Shown: positions 46,818-58,579 of the stretch, one piece after another
How positions within the stretch are numbered: the stretch's first letter is position 1
Layout: each line of letters begins with the position of its first letter
DNA from: Inia geoffrensis
Lineage: Eukaryota > Chordata > Mammalia > Artiodactyla > Iniidae
Assembly: GCA_036417435.1 (NCBI GenBank)
Contig: CM070901.1
Span: 62,616,501-62,680,500, forward strand
Length of the DNA: 64,000 bases
Direction of reading: 5' to 3'
Translations under genes and position numbers: made by a program
Notes under the pieces: generated by a model
The model's input: the letters and a program-made list of their open reading frames with translations, nothing else
Told to the model about the DNA's origin: nothing
The model's database searches: none

Positions 46818-47144
46818 ACCAATGAACTGGTATTATAGGTCAAGTCACTGTTTATCTAATAATACTTTGGGGCCATTAGCAACAAAGCTGACCTTACTGG
46901 TTCACATAGTTGATGAATATACTACACTTTATAGTGGTTCCTGCACAGAAAATAACTGGAAGCAAGTGGCTTTTGAGCTTGGTGCCTTCATCCTAACCTG
47001 AGAATCTTTGTCTGCTGAGGCAGAACAATTTGGCAAGAGGGAACAACTGTTAGGTGGAGAATGATGCACTGGAGGGATGGGGGGAAGCTGCAGCACCTTA
47101 TGGTGGTAGAAGGAGAAGGGAGATGACTTGGGAAAGCCCTTGTA

Positions 47145-47345
47145 ATGATGGCTGACATTTAGCAGCCAGTTGCTGTGCCCACACTTCCTGTGCCCTGTAC
47201 AAACATCTCATTTAATCCTCAGCAGTTACTCTATAAAGGTAAGTAGTAGTATCATCCCCATTTTACAGATGAGGGAACTACAACATGAAAATTACATGAC
47301 TTGCATACTGTTAAGTTGCAGTGCCAGAATTTGAAATCAGGCAAT
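47145..47345 (-). mobile_element. MIR SINE, antisense
   Basis: catctcatttaatcctcagc, ccccattttacagatgaggg and gccagaatttgaaatcagg match antisense MIR. Confidence 0.8.
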
Positions 47346-48854
47346 GGCAGCCAGCCTCAGTGTGCCATTTTCTTCATACTGTGAGTGTTGGCAGAGAGGA
47401 GATTTGGAACCACCCCTCTAAGTAACAAAGTGAGAACAGAAAAACCAAGCAAACACCTTTCAGTTGTTTATGTGAACTGCTTAATCCCCGTGTTACACAA
47501 TAGTAATGATAAGATATTGCTGAACATATCATATTCACTTTATTACAAGTTTTTTTTTAATAATGGCGGCCAATACATGCCCAGTCTTCATAGCCTGTTG
47601 TGCTCACTGTAGAGACATCTCCTAACATATTTTTTTTAATTGGTGGAAAGTGTACTTAGGTGAGCTTTTATGGTCTTCCTGACTTTCAGCCTCAGACTGA
47701 AGCAGAAGTCTTTCTCAGCCGAAGTCCACAGCTTTGAACAGAGTGAAAGCAATGCCCATGTGTCACTGTCACTGCAGAATTTAAGGACTAGGTCTTCTGC
47801 GTTCAGCTGAACATCTGCTCTTTGGGGCAGGGCTTTTTCAAGTCACATGTTCCATGCTAGATGGGTCATAAGCTTAGGCCCTACCGTTGACACATTGCCA
47901 CATAGCCTTGCTTTTTCTTTCATAAGACATGCTGGTTATTGGAGGTATCCAATTGGGAACTTCTTCAACATCCCTTGGAGATCATCCAGCTTACCCTGAA
48001 TCCCAACGACATGGGACCTCATACAGTTTTATACAGTTATCCCTATTCTTCCTCATATTGGGCCCACATCTGTCAAATTTTATGCTGTCCATGAGTTCCA
48101 GTTCTGCCCATGAGAGCCCCTAAGATACGCCTTTTCACAGATCCACATGGCTGCCCTGAAGATACTTGAGGAAGAGCTCTTGCCCCGCAAGTCTCCTGCT
48201 CTCCCCATCAGTCTTCCTCAGCCCTTTTTTTCCAACCCACCACGCTCCTGTAGGTGGTGGGTTTCAGGGCATGGGCCCAAATGCTCAGAAAAAGTGGCAT
48301 CTGTGTCCGTCAAGCCCTCCATGCCAACATGCTGCCCCTCTGCTCTCTTGAGTCAAGAAATTCAGTAAGCGAGGTTTTGTGTAGGGTTTCCCAACTGACA
48401 TTCTCATCACTGGATATCAACTCTCCTTGGGCTGCTTCCCAGGCTGCATACAGCACTGGGAGTAAGGAAAACTGACCTTGATACTATTTGGTCTCTGCAA
48501 AGCCACTGTCTGCTGGAGGGTTCAATTATCCATTGATGGGAGGGGGAAGTATTTTCCTCTCCCTGGAATCCTTTCCAACACGGTCCAGTGGAGTTGCTTC
48601 AACCCTAGAGCAGTCTGGCCCTGCCTACTGGGATAGGGGTCAGCCGCACTCTGGGCTGCTGGCGTTGCCTCCCACTGTCTTGTTCAATTTAGAGGAGCTA
48701 TAGATAAGCACCTCGGAGTAGGACTGGGTGGTAGACCAAGTTATCCAAACTGGGCCCACGCCCTTGTGGTCACTTTGGCATCTGCCAGGCTTAATAACAG
48801 CATCTCGGTCCAGTCTGGTGCTTCTGAGTTCCTGCCATGGTGTCTGGCTATGCA
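47346..48854. other. Intron sequence, unclassified
   Basis: Parts near 48120-48200 look like an old dispersed repeat, but I cannot name it. No gene supported. Confidence 0.35.
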
Positions 48855-49020
48855 GACGGATGCATAATCTAGGAGAAAGAGCACAGTGCTGGGAATCAGG
48901 GAACCTGGAGTTAAGGCCTATTTCTGCCACTTAAAGTGCTGTGTTATCTTGGGGAAGCCACCTGACTTGTCTGTGCCCCAGTTTCTTCATTTGAATTGTG
49001 GGGTTAATAATGTCTTTTTT
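48855..49020 (+). mobile_element. MIR SINE, sense
   Basis: agaaagagcacagtgctggg, atcttggggaagccacctga and gccccagtttcttcatttga match MIR. Confidence 0.75.
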
Positions 49021-49029
49021 ATATTACTC

Positions 49030-49250
49030 CAGGGTTTGTCAACAGTAGCACTATTGACATTTTGGCCCAAATAATTTTTTTGTGGGGGGCTGGGAGGGGG
49101 CCTGTCGTGTGAATCGTAGCATGTTTAGCTGCGCGCCGGGCCTCTACCCACTGGATACCAGTAGCTTTTCTGCCTTGTGATAACACAATGTGTCTCCAGA
49201 CATTGCTGAGGGTCCCGTGGTGGGAGAATTGCCTCAGTTGAGAAGCACTG
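49030..49250 (-). mobile_element. MER5A-like hAT MITE
   Basis: It starts cagggtttgtcaacagtagc and ends cagttgagaagcactg, with actattgacattttggccca and gtgtctccagacattgctga between. These are the ends and body of MER5A, a non-autonomous hAT-Charlie DNA transposon. Confidence 0.85.
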
Positions 49251-49660
49251 CTTTAAATGATAGGATTATCCAGATACATTAAATAACAATGTGTGCAAAT
49301 ACAGGACATCAGAGTTGTCATCATCACCCTTTAGCATTTTGGTCTTCTCTGATTTGACTATAATTCTGTAGAAGCAGAAAGGAGAAACAGCATATTCTAT
49401 ACCAGACCCCTACGTGGTCCAGCAAGTAACTTGATAAGTCCGTGCTTTACTTCATGCAATTCAAGTAAGTTTCCTTCTTCTAACGTGTTTAGTATCGACT
49501 GTATGTGAAATGAAGAGCCAGAGAGATGAGTAGCCATGCCTATTTTTATGGATGATAAATTCCAGTGGGAGGAATATTTAAGCACGGAAATGACTGCAAT
49601 GCAGAGTGTACATACCTAAGACCAGAAAGAGACACTCAGGTAGCAGAGAGAAAACGCTTC
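49251..49660. other. Intron sequence, nothing recognised
   Basis: No gene or clear repeat. Confidence 0.4.
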
Positions 49661-49664
49661 ATGA

Positions 49665-49995
49665 AAGAGGAGCTGTTTGGGACAGGCCCCGAGGGTCGAA
49701 TGGGATTTCAGCAGGGAGCAGTGTGATTAAGGGCAGAGAAACACATAGGACTAGAGGACAAGGTAGCAGGAGATAAGGCCTCGTGGCCAGTTTATGAGGG
49801 TTCTGAATGCCGGGTTTGCAAGTTGTCCTTAGCTTGGTGGGCAATGGAGAGCCGTGGAAGGTTTCTGAGTAATGGGATGGCATGGCCAGAACTGTGTTTA
49901 AAGGGTTTGGCAGTAGTGCCTGGGGTGGATGGGAGTGAGGAGAGGCCAAGTACAAGCTGACTGGGGGACCAGACTAGAGTGATAGTGGTTGGAGT
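49665..49995 (-). mobile_element. L2 body, antisense
   Basis: gggcaatggagagccgtgga, tttctgagtaatgggatggc and agctgactgggggaccag match antisense L2. Confidence 0.65.
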
Positions 49996-51235
49996 GGAGG
50001 GACGAGAAAATGGAGAAGAAAGTACAAGAGGAGAAACAACAGGAATTGGGGGGCGGGGGGCAGGGAGGAAGGGAAGGAGGCAGAGGGGACTACAGCTTTG
50101 AATCTGATCCCTGAGAAAGAGGTTTCCATTAATAGAACAGGAGGAAACGGAGGAAGAACCAGAAATCAGGAACTCTGGGCACCAAACAGGGGCCAGGGAA
50201 GAGCATTAAATGTGTGGGTTTCCTGAATCCTTCCGCATCCATCCCTGGACACAGTCTCACACACTTCCTGTGGGAAAAGGCACACAGTCGTTTGCTCAGT
50301 GCTTTGTTTTTTCAATAGAGATGGGCTTCTCAAATCCATTTATCATTTTTAGGGACTATTTATCTCAAAAAATAACATTCAGTGAAAAAAAGAAAAGCTC
50401 AGCCTGGGGCCCGAGTCCCCGTGCAAAGCACCTTTTATAAGCAGAAAGAATCAGAGTATGGAATTAACTAATTTAACAGCAGGAACAGAATTGCACACAG
50501 AGCATGTGCCATATGCTGCTTTTTCCTAATATTCTGACAATACACCGGGATGCTGTAAATCTATATACACAGGAGTGTGCCCACAGCAGGGGCTCTGAGC
50601 CCAAATTGGTCCAGCTGGACTTCCTGCTCACACACCCAGGCAGGAAAACAGAGGCTGGACCCTTGAGTGTGTGAGCAGGTATCCCCATGTTTATGTTCCC
50701 ACAAAAGGCTTCCATCCTTCCCAGGGACACCTCTGTCACATTCTCATCTTGTCCCCTCAGCAGGTGATTTGGCTTTGGTTTATTTTTCCTCCCACGAACC
50801 TTCCTTTACCTCCCCTGCCCCCCTGCCCCGCTTTTTATTATTTTATTCCAGCACACTCTGCAGTTATGATGTTGAGATCCTTAAATGCATCTAAGAAGGG
50901 ACAATCAAAGGGATGGCTCCCAGGACACCTGTCCACCTTCCACCCTACATACACGTTTAGTCATTAATATTTATCTGCTAACCGGCTAAAGGGATACTCC
51001 ATGCATCTGTGGGGCTGACACAGGAAAGAAGCCCATCCTACCTCAGCCACTCTCGCTGACAATCCCATGCCAGGTTTGCTCCCAGGGGGGAGAGTGGGAG
51101 GAGAGGTCCAAGGACCAGGTCCCCTGGCTCTGGTTTATAGATGTTGGCAGTGGGATCCATCTATGAACGCTTCTGTCCTCTATTCTCCAGCTGATGATCA
51201 AAAAACTTAGCCTTACATGTGGATAGCTTTTCACG
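49996..51235. other. Intron sequence with a G-rich tract
   Basis: A G-run cluster at 50048-50073 meets the quadruplex pattern. Otherwise nothing recognised. Confidence 0.4.
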
Positions 51236-51239
51236 ATTT

Positions 51240-51390
51240 CATCCATGTTAGCCAAGCCAGCTGTCATGATGGAAACCAACACAGGTATGAAGCCCCCGTT
51301 TTGTGGGGGACTGAGGTGCAGAGAAGTGCGTGACTCGTCCAGGGCCACACAGTTCCGATGTACCAGAGCAAGGACTGGAACCCCAGTCCT
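51240..51390 (-). mobile_element. MIR SINE, antisense, diverged
   Basis: gactgaggtgcagagaagtg and cgtccagggccacacagttc fit antisense MIR. Confidence 0.55.
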
Positions 51391-51524
51391 CTGTCCAGGC
51401 TCCTGCCACATGGCAACTTCTGTCAAGGCCATCACCTTTGCTTCCTTTCCTCCAGCTGCAGGCCTCCTCTGGTCCATTTCACTGCTGATTAGGGCCTCCG
51501 TGGAGTGAGGAACAGCTAGGGAGG

Positions 51525-51625
51525 AAGAAAATAAATGCATAAGATAAGTGACTAGGGTATGAATAAAATAATGAGGAGTAAATAAATGAATGAGGAATGA
51601 ATTAACTAGAGGAATAAACGAAGGA
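51525..51625. repeat. Degenerate AATGA/AATAA-rich low-complexity tract
   Basis: Irregular repeats of aatgaat, aataaat and gagg units; an old decayed microsatellite. Confidence 0.5.
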
Positions 51626-52195
51626 AAGGTGACAAGGAAAGAAGAAAAGGTTAAGTCCTGGGAATACGTCTAATTAGGGTGTCAAAATGATATTTGTTGG
51701 CTGAACTCTCCTATTTCTCGGTTTACACATTTCCTTTAGCTCCTGTGTCCTAGGCTTTTATTTTATACAAGTTTTCTGATATCCCTACAATAAAGCTTAT
51801 ACTGATGAGGCCAACTTCACAGATTGTTTTTATCTGATAGCAAAATGCCTTGTCCGGTATGATGGCTCTGCGTTTTATACTGGTTATTTCAAAGATAATC
51901 ACAGGCGCGTGCTCAGTAATTCTGTGCAGATCCATTTGCCACCTGACCCACCAGGGCTATCGCAGGTGAGGTGTGATCTTGATACCATCCTCAGCCCGCA
52001 GGTTAACCCCAGCCCGCCGTCTGAGTGATCTCACATCTTGGTGCAGCTGTTTCACTGACTTGCCCACATGTGCAATGGCTGTTCAGACAGATTGGTGAAC
52101 TAAATTTATCTTTCTCTTTCCATCATCAAGTTTTCCTTTGCCAATGTCTGTTCAAACTGGCAAGATATTTTTGTGGCAGCGAGTTCCATTTCTAC
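51626..52195. other. Intron sequence, nothing recognised
   Basis: No gene or clear repeat. Confidence 0.4.
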
Positions 52196-52199
52196 TAGT

Positions 52200-52275
52200 A
52201 ATAACAATAACAACCATTTAATAAGCACCTATTATGTATCTAACACTAAACAGAGCTGTAAGCACATACAGTAGG
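52200..52275 (-). mobile_element. MIR SINE fragment, antisense
   Basis: catttaataagcacctatta followed by tgtatctaacacta fits the antisense MIR 3' end. Confidence 0.6.
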
Positions 52276-52480
52276 GCCCTAGCTGATGGGAGAGGGAGTG
52301 AGGAGACTCAAGGTTGGGGACCCCTGGAGCACCAGATGGGAGTTTGAGGACAGTGGACTCACCATGTGTGGGGACAGATAAAGGGGGCTATGCTCCCCAG
52401 TCCCAGGGAAACTCCAAGCTCCCCACTGGATTGGTGGTGATTGGGGGCAGGGGAGGCTATCAGTGCATATCCTGTCTCTC

Positions 52481-52765
52481 CATATTGCTGCAAATGGCAT
52501 TATTTTGTTCTTTTTTATGGCTGAGTAATATTCCATTGTATATATGTACCACATCTTCTTTATCCATTCCTCTGTCAATAACAAGGACCTATGGTATAGC
52601 ACAGGGAACTCTACTCTGTATTCTGTAATAACCTATGTGGGAAAAGAATCTGAAAAAGAATGGAGTTATATATATATATGTATAACTGACTCACTTCGCT
52701 GTACACCTGAAACTAACACAGCATTGTAAATCAACTATACTCCAATAAATTAAAAAAAAAAAATA
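52481..52765 (+). mobile_element. L1 3' end with inverted 5' part (twin priming)
   Basis: Bases 52481-52578 are the end of L1 ORF2 in antisense, and 52580-52765 are the L1 3'UTR in sense with an A-tail. The whole is flanked by catatcctgtctct (52467-52480) and cataccctgtctct (52766-52779). One insertion with an internal inversion is the simplest reading. Confidence 0.9.
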
Positions 52766-52889
52766 CATACCCTGTCTCTGTCTGAGGCAGGGCTGAACTT
52801 GGAGATGGATTGTCCCTGACTGCAGCTCCAAGAAGCTGGGGAAGGAGATAGGGGGGGAAAAACAAAAGAGGAACTGCCAGCATTTTTCA

Positions 52890-53040
52890 GAGCCCTGGTA
52901 CATACATCATTTCATTTAATCTGCACAACCATATGAGGCAGGAGTGATTGTGTCCATTTTACAGGTAAGGATACCAATCCTATGTCATAAGTCTTGTCAC
53001 CCAGCAAGAGAGAACACCCAGGCTTCAGCCTCAAAATCTG
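52890..53040 (-). mobile_element. MIR SINE, antisense
   Basis: tcatttaatctgcacaacca and ccattttacaggtaaggata match antisense MIR. Confidence 0.75.
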
Positions 53041-53215
53041 TTGTTCCTTCCACAATGCCGGAATTGGGCAAGAAGATCTCTAGGATTCCTTCCAAGTTCA
53101 GAAACTTCTGAGTCTTGGGTCCCACCTAGCCTAACATGGTTGACATGGGAGGATATCAAGAAACTTCCTGGTTTGCCATGTGTGGAGAGGGGGAGTATAT
53201 AGTATTAGGATATGC

Positions 53216-53935
53216 ACGTGGGCTGTGGATGTGGTTAGAGCTGGTTAATTCCCAGCTCTAATACCTACCGGTCATGGCACCTTGGCCATAAGCTTGCTCT
53301 GCCTCAGTGTCCTCATCTGTAAAATGAGGATAATAATGGTACTCGTCTTATGGCCTACAACGCCCTACCTTATATGGCCCCTCATTGTCTCTTCTCTTCA
53401 TCTGTCCTGCCCTCACTCCTTCCCAGCCTCACTGGCCTCCTCAGCACTCCCGTTCAGTGTTCAACCCCTATCACATCCCCACCTTCAGGCCTTCACACTG
53501 GCCGTTCTGTTTGTCCAGAATGATCTTCTCCCAGATATCCACATGGCCTATTCCCTCACTTCCAACAAAGTTTTGCTCAAATATCATCTTCTCAGTGAGA
53601 CCTCCCTGGACCATCCCCCAGCACTCTCTTACCTGTGCTACTATTTTACCTATAGTATTCACCTATAGTATTTTTCCCTAACCTACTACTTATTGACCTT
53701 GTTGTTCATGACTTGTTTATTATGTTTATTGCTTGCTATCTGTATTCAAGTCAAAGTTCTTTGTCTGTTTTGTTTGATGCTGTGTTCCAGGTGCCCAATA
53801 CAGAGCCTGGCATATACTGGTGCTCAGCCATACTGTTGAAAGGATTAACATGGATTTGTAAGGATTAAAGTAGACAGTATTTGTTAATAGCCTAGCTCAA
53901 AGCCTGACCCATAGCAAAGACTCAATAGAAGCCTG
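53216..53935 (+). mobile_element. MIR SINE split by an L2
   Basis: The MIR 5' part (cctcatctgtaaaatgagga, 53216-53345) and 3' part (cctagctcaaagcctgaccc, 53840-53935) lie on either side of an L2 3' end in the same orientation. Confidence 0.6.
53350..53835 (+). mobile_element. L2 3' end, sense
   Basis: ccttcacactggccgttctg, cagtgagacctccctggacc, ctttgtctgttttgtttgat and gagcctggcatatactggtg are in L2 order. Confidence 0.85.
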
Positions 53936-54845
53936 CTCTCATTGTATCTGACTTTCATATCGATTAATTTGCTGTTGGGTTGTATTGGGTTGACATTCCA
54001 CTGGAGGGAAACACGGGCCGTGTCCCAATGTCTATCCATTATGGGCGCAGTTCCCCCTTGCCGCCCACCTTCCTCGTGGACACAAACAGACTATTTCATG
54101 GAGCTCTGTGACCCACTGGGGCAGGTGATCAGAGTCAGCTTCAATAAGCAACTGGAGAAACCAAGTCAGGGAGTATTTGGTAGCTTGTTTAAGGAAAGAC
54201 AGTGAGTCGGAGACCTGCCTGCCTGGCTGTCCAGCAACTGTAGGAAAGTGCAGCTAAGTTGAGGAATGCCTCAGCTCCGGTAGAGAATCCCCCCAGCGCA
54301 GCACACCCTGACACTGGCCTTACCAAGTTATGTATAGAAAGGAACTGCGATTGCTAGAGCTCAATGCAGAAGCCTCCTTTTTTGTGCCGCTAAGGAAGTC
54401 TCAGCGAACCATAGGAGAAGTCAAATTTGCTTAAAGAATATGGAGACAAGTTGGAGAGGAAGAAAGTGAGGCCGAGTCAGCCAGATACATTCCACAGAAA
54501 TGGCCTGGTGGGCAGCAGGGCTCTGGCAAGATTGTTTGTTGTCTGTGCCCACACCCTGCCCCCCACCCGCCCAATACCGTGACCTCCAGGACACAGGCAT
54601 TTTGGGGCTGGACATCTCTGACCCCATTCCTTCCACGGCCCTGCAAAATCCAGCTCCCAGGGGCCCAAATAGCCTTTTCTCCTTCCACCCTCCTCCTTCT
54701 ATCACCTAACAGAGTAAGCTCTACTGAGTTCTATCAGGCAGTATTTCGTGAGTGCCAGCTCAGCCATCACTAGGCGTGTGAGGATGGCTGTCACCATCCC
54801 TGCCCTTGAGGGCTCACAACCCAGCAAGGCCGACTGAGGCTCTTC
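53936..54845. other. Intron sequence, nothing recognised
   Basis: No gene or clear repeat. Confidence 0.4.
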
Positions 54846-54849
54846 AAGC

Positions 54850-55105
54850 CATTTCTAGTGGCAGTCGTTAGAAGCACAGACCCAGAGCCACCAGTCCTGT
54901 GTTTGAACTTGGCTCTGCTGTTTATTAGGTCTGTGATCTTGGGGAAGTTACGTAAGCCACCTGTATCTCGGTTTCTTTGCTTCATGAAATGAGGACTAAC
55001 AATTGTGCCTACCTCATCGGGTTTTTGTGAAGAGCAAATGAATTAAAGTATGTCAAATACCTAGAACAGTGCCAGACATACAGTAAATGTTATATACATT
55101 TGTTT
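54850..55105 (+). mobile_element. MIR SINE, near full length, sense
   Basis: agaagcacagacccagagcc, gatcttggggaagttacgta, gcctacctcatcgggttttt and acagtgccagacatacagta cover the full MIR. Confidence 0.85.
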
Positions 55106-55139
55106 TTCTTGTCATTATTATTGTTTAGTGTTATTCTGT

Positions 55140-55420
55140 AATAAGTGATATGAAGTTGCACAGGAGTGCTAGGAGCCCAAAAAGAGACTTTAATCTGGGA
55201 GGGATTCCTGGAGGAAGCCACAGTGCACTGAGTCTGGAAAGATGAGTGGGCATTACCCAAGCCAACAAGGTGGAAGATGGTCCAGGAAAGGGGTGCTGGA
55301 AACCACATGACATACCCGAGTGTGTTAGGAGCTGCACGGAGGCTAGTGTTGCTACTGTGTAAAGTTCCAGGCAGGATGCTGAGGGAATGAAGCTGAAGCA
55401 GGGTCAGATCATGGGGCGTT
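55140..55420 (-). mobile_element. L2 body, antisense
   Basis: gggattcctggaggaagcca and aagcagggtcagatcatggg fit antisense L2. Confidence 0.6.
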
Positions 55421-55805
55421 TCATCAGCTCAGCACCCTTCTCCTGACTTCATTTAGCTCAGATTCCAATCTACTTCCCACTCCATCTAGGCCCAGGTACC
55501 AGTCACCTTCCCAGTTCTACTGGCCACGAGAGTTATGGGCGGATGGGCATGTGCCCCAAGCTGGCCAATCATAATGGTCCCCTGGAACTTCCGCTGGGGC
55601 CTGGGTGGACCAGTCCACTGCCCCTCGTGGCACGTTGCTGGAGGAGTGTGGTTCTGGGTGACTAAAGGCCTCTTCCCCGCTGTGGCATGGTCCCCATCCT
55701 GGCCCCTCAGGTCCAGGAACTGCCCAGGTTCCTGCAAACCTGCCTTCTGTGCTGTGAACTTTCTCACTGTCCTACCAGCAAACCTGTTTTTAGAATCTCA
55801 GCTTC
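55421..55805. other. Intron sequence, nothing recognised
   Basis: Open frames on both strands here are not supported as coding. Confidence 0.4.
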
Positions 55806-55807
55806 TT

Positions 55808-55975
55808 TCTTTTTTTTTTAACATCTTTATTGGAGTATTTTATTTTATTTTTTTTAACATCTTTATTGCTTTGCAACGGTGTGTTGGTTTCTGCTGTATA
55901 ACAAAGTGAACCAGCTATACGTATACATATATCCCCATGTCTCCTCCCTCTTGCGTCTCCCTCCCAATCCTGACT
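55808..55975 (-). mobile_element. L1 3' end, antisense
   Basis: T-rich start with aacatctttattggagtat duplicated as aacatctttattgctttgca, then ggtttctgctgtataacaaa and cttgcgtctccctccc, the reverse complement of the L1 3'UTR seen at 8622-8985. Confidence 0.85.
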
Positions 55976-56039
55976 TCTTCAAGTGGGTTTCTGATGTTTG
56001 CAAATGAAAAAGGCCTGACTAATAGACGACGCCAAGGAG

Positions 56040-56235
56040 CTGGAATTTCCTCCGCTGAGCAGTGAGGAACTACTGAAGGGTGTTAAACTGGGGTCAGTTG
56101 GGCCTTTCAGGGACGTCACCCTGACAGCAGTGTGGAGGATGAATTAGAGAGAAAGGTTGGAGATGCGGACAACAGTGACGGGCTCTCATCCTCATCTGGG
56201 AGAGAAGTGGCGAGGGCCTGACCTGAGAGAATTGA
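56040..56235 (-). mobile_element. L2 body, antisense
   Basis: ctgacagcagtgtggaggat and gaggaactactgaagggtgt fit antisense L2. Confidence 0.6.
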
Positions 56236-56790
56236 AGTAGGAATGGAGATGGCAGGCTGATCTGAGAAACCAGAGGCGGCCCAGAGCAGGAGGGGCCAGG
56301 CGCTGACTGACCATCAGCTGGGTCTCTGCCCATGAGGCCCAGGGCCTAAAGGTCCCTGGACCAGCTGCAGGTGGCCTGGCTTGGAACGTCAAGGCCAGGA
56401 AGCAGCAGGCGGCAGAGGCAGCAAGAAATTCTGTTCTCCTCTTTCAGCAAACCCTTTCTGCTCAGCACACTGTCACCTTGCCGTGTCAGGTCTGCCCCCC
56501 AGTGCTCTGCTGTCTGTCACTGCCAAGGGATTTCTTTTAAATGTGTTTGTCTGTTTTCCCATCTTCCTTAGAGTGGTTCCTCATCAAAAGCAGGCCCTGC
56601 CCTCTGCTGCTTTTGTACCTTCCTCCCAGGCCTCCCAGCCTGACCATGTTTCTCCCACGCAGAAGAGGCCTCCCATAGCTGTGAACAACCCGCTCCATGG
56701 GATCCTAAAGACAGCATGAGGACCGAGGCTCCCAGGAGGGAGGAGTGGAAGGGGAAATGGCCTGAGAGTGCGGGAAATAGCATTTTAAAA
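56236..56790. other. Intron sequence, nothing recognised
   Basis: No gene or named repeat. A weaker CTCF-like gcagcagagggcagg (minus strand) lies near 56584-56598. Confidence 0.35.
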
Positions 56791-56804
56791 GTACATTCTA
56801 TGGA

Positions 56805-57132
56805 CCCGAGGACATGAGGAGGGGGAAGGGTAAGCTGGGACAACGTGAGAGAGTGGCATGGACTTATATACACTACCAGATGTAAAACCGACAGCTAGTG
56901 GGAAGCAGCCGCGTAGCACAGGGAGATCAGCTCGGTGCTTTGTGACCACCTAGAGGGGTGGGATAGGGAGGGTGGGAGGGAGTCGCAAGAGGGAGGGGAT
57001 ATGGGGATATATGTGTATGTATAGCTGATTCACTTCGTTATAAAGCAGAAACTAACACACCATTGTAAAGCAATTATACTCCAATAAAGATGTTAAAAAA
57101 AAACCCTACATTCTAAAAAAAAAAAAAAAAAC
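56805..57132 (+). mobile_element. Young L1 3' end, 5'-truncated
   Basis: It carries the same 3'UTR as 8622-8985. The target copy tacattctatgga lies at 56792-56804 and 57133-57145. The tail is double: A-tract, ccctacattct, then a second A-tract. Confidence 0.9.
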
Positions 57133-57145
57133 TACATTCTATGGA

Positions 57146-57196
57146 ATCAACTTAAATGTCCATCAACAGACAAATGAATAAAGAAGATGTGGTGTG

Positions 57197-57233
<37 letters not shown>

Positions 57234-57633
57234 TATGGAATATGGAATACTATTTAGTCATAAAAAAGATTGAAATTTTTTCATTTGCAGCAGCATGGAT
57301 GGACTTGGAGGGCATTATGCTAAGTGAAAGAAGTCAGAGAAAGACCGATACTGTATGATATCACTTATATGTGGAACCTAAAAAGTACAACAAACTAGTG
57401 AGTAAAACAAAAAAGAAGCAGACTCACAGATACAGAGAACAAACTAGTGGTTTCCAGTGGGGAGAGGGAACAGGGGAGGGGAAATATAGGGGCAGAGGGA
57501 AAAAGACGAAAGGGTTACTGTGTGATTATATGCAATCATGCATGTGAAACTTGAAAATTGTAAAGCACTACAGAATTTGAAGAATCATGCAATAAAAAAA
57601 TTTAAAAAGAAAAATTTTTAAAAAGGAAAAAAA
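57146..57633 (+). mobile_element. Older L1 3' end, 5'-truncated
   Basis: ttaaatgtccatcaacagac, catggatggacttggaggg and agtgaaagaagtcagagaaa identify the end of ORF2, and an A-rich tail follows. The target copy gtacattctat returns at 57634-57644. Confidence 0.85.
57201..57228 (+). repeat. (CA)n microsatellite inside L1
   Basis: Fourteen CA units replace the normal L1 sequence at the tgtgtatac site. Confidence 0.95.
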
Positions 57634-57644
57634 GTACATTCTAT

Positions 57645-57820
57645 ATACCAGAGACTTTACAAGCATCATTTCATTTAATTCTCACAATAATCCTGGTAGA
57701 TACTTTCTATCCCCATTCTACAGGTGAGAAAGCCAAGGTTCAGGAAGATCAAATGACATACACAACACCATGCAGCTGCTAAGGGAGAAAATGAGGATTT
57801 GAGCCCAGCTCCCTGGTGAT
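57645..57820 (-). mobile_element. MIR SINE, antisense
   Basis: catttcatttaattctcaca, ccccattctacaggtgagaa and gaggatttgagcccagct match antisense MIR. Confidence 0.75.
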
Positions 57821-58575
57821 TCTCACCTTTAGACGAATTTTTTTTAACCTTTTAAGAGTGGGTTGCTGTTATCTCTAGTCCAACATCTACGATTATCTAA
57901 GATGTGAGTTGGCTGACATAGTGTTGGATAATAAACTTTACAAACATATGTAAATATCGAGCTGATGGTATCTTCCTTCACATTTGTTATCCGATTTAGG
58001 AAGATGTGGGTTGCACTTTTAAGAGAACCAAGATGAGGTACAAAAGTTTTCTTTCCTTTGGTTTGTACTTTCCCTCAATTCAAGAGCAGCTACCATCACT
58101 GCCTGCTAGAAACCTTGCTCATCTGGGCTGTTTGTTTTCCACCTCTTACACTTTAGGCAGATCAGTGTCCTGGGTAGAGCAGCAGTTCTCTGGTTAACAG
58201 CTGTGGCATCACACCACACGTGCCCTCAGACCATGCTTGTCCCCTCCCTTAAGGAAGATTCTATTCTTTATCTTGTCTGAGAGAAGAAAAAAATCCATCT
58301 TCCAAGTCACTTCCAACTCCTCAAAATGATGCAAGGCTACCACACAGATCTGGGAATTAATCTGTGATTCAGCAAAGCAGTTAGAGATGCAGGGATATGA
58401 GAAAGAGTTGTTCCAAACATTCAGAAAGATAGAGAATGAGTATACAGTAGGAGCTCCATAGTGCCTGATCGGGAGTTGTCTTGAGGGCTGTGTATCCCTC
58501 TGGGAGGCTGCCATGTGAGCCTTACGTGCCCCGAAGGTGGGCTCTCCCATGTGAGGAGGGGCATGGGGTGATGGA
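57821..58575. other. Intron sequence, nothing recognised
   Basis: No gene or clear repeat. Confidence 0.4.
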
Positions 58576-58579
58576 TAGG

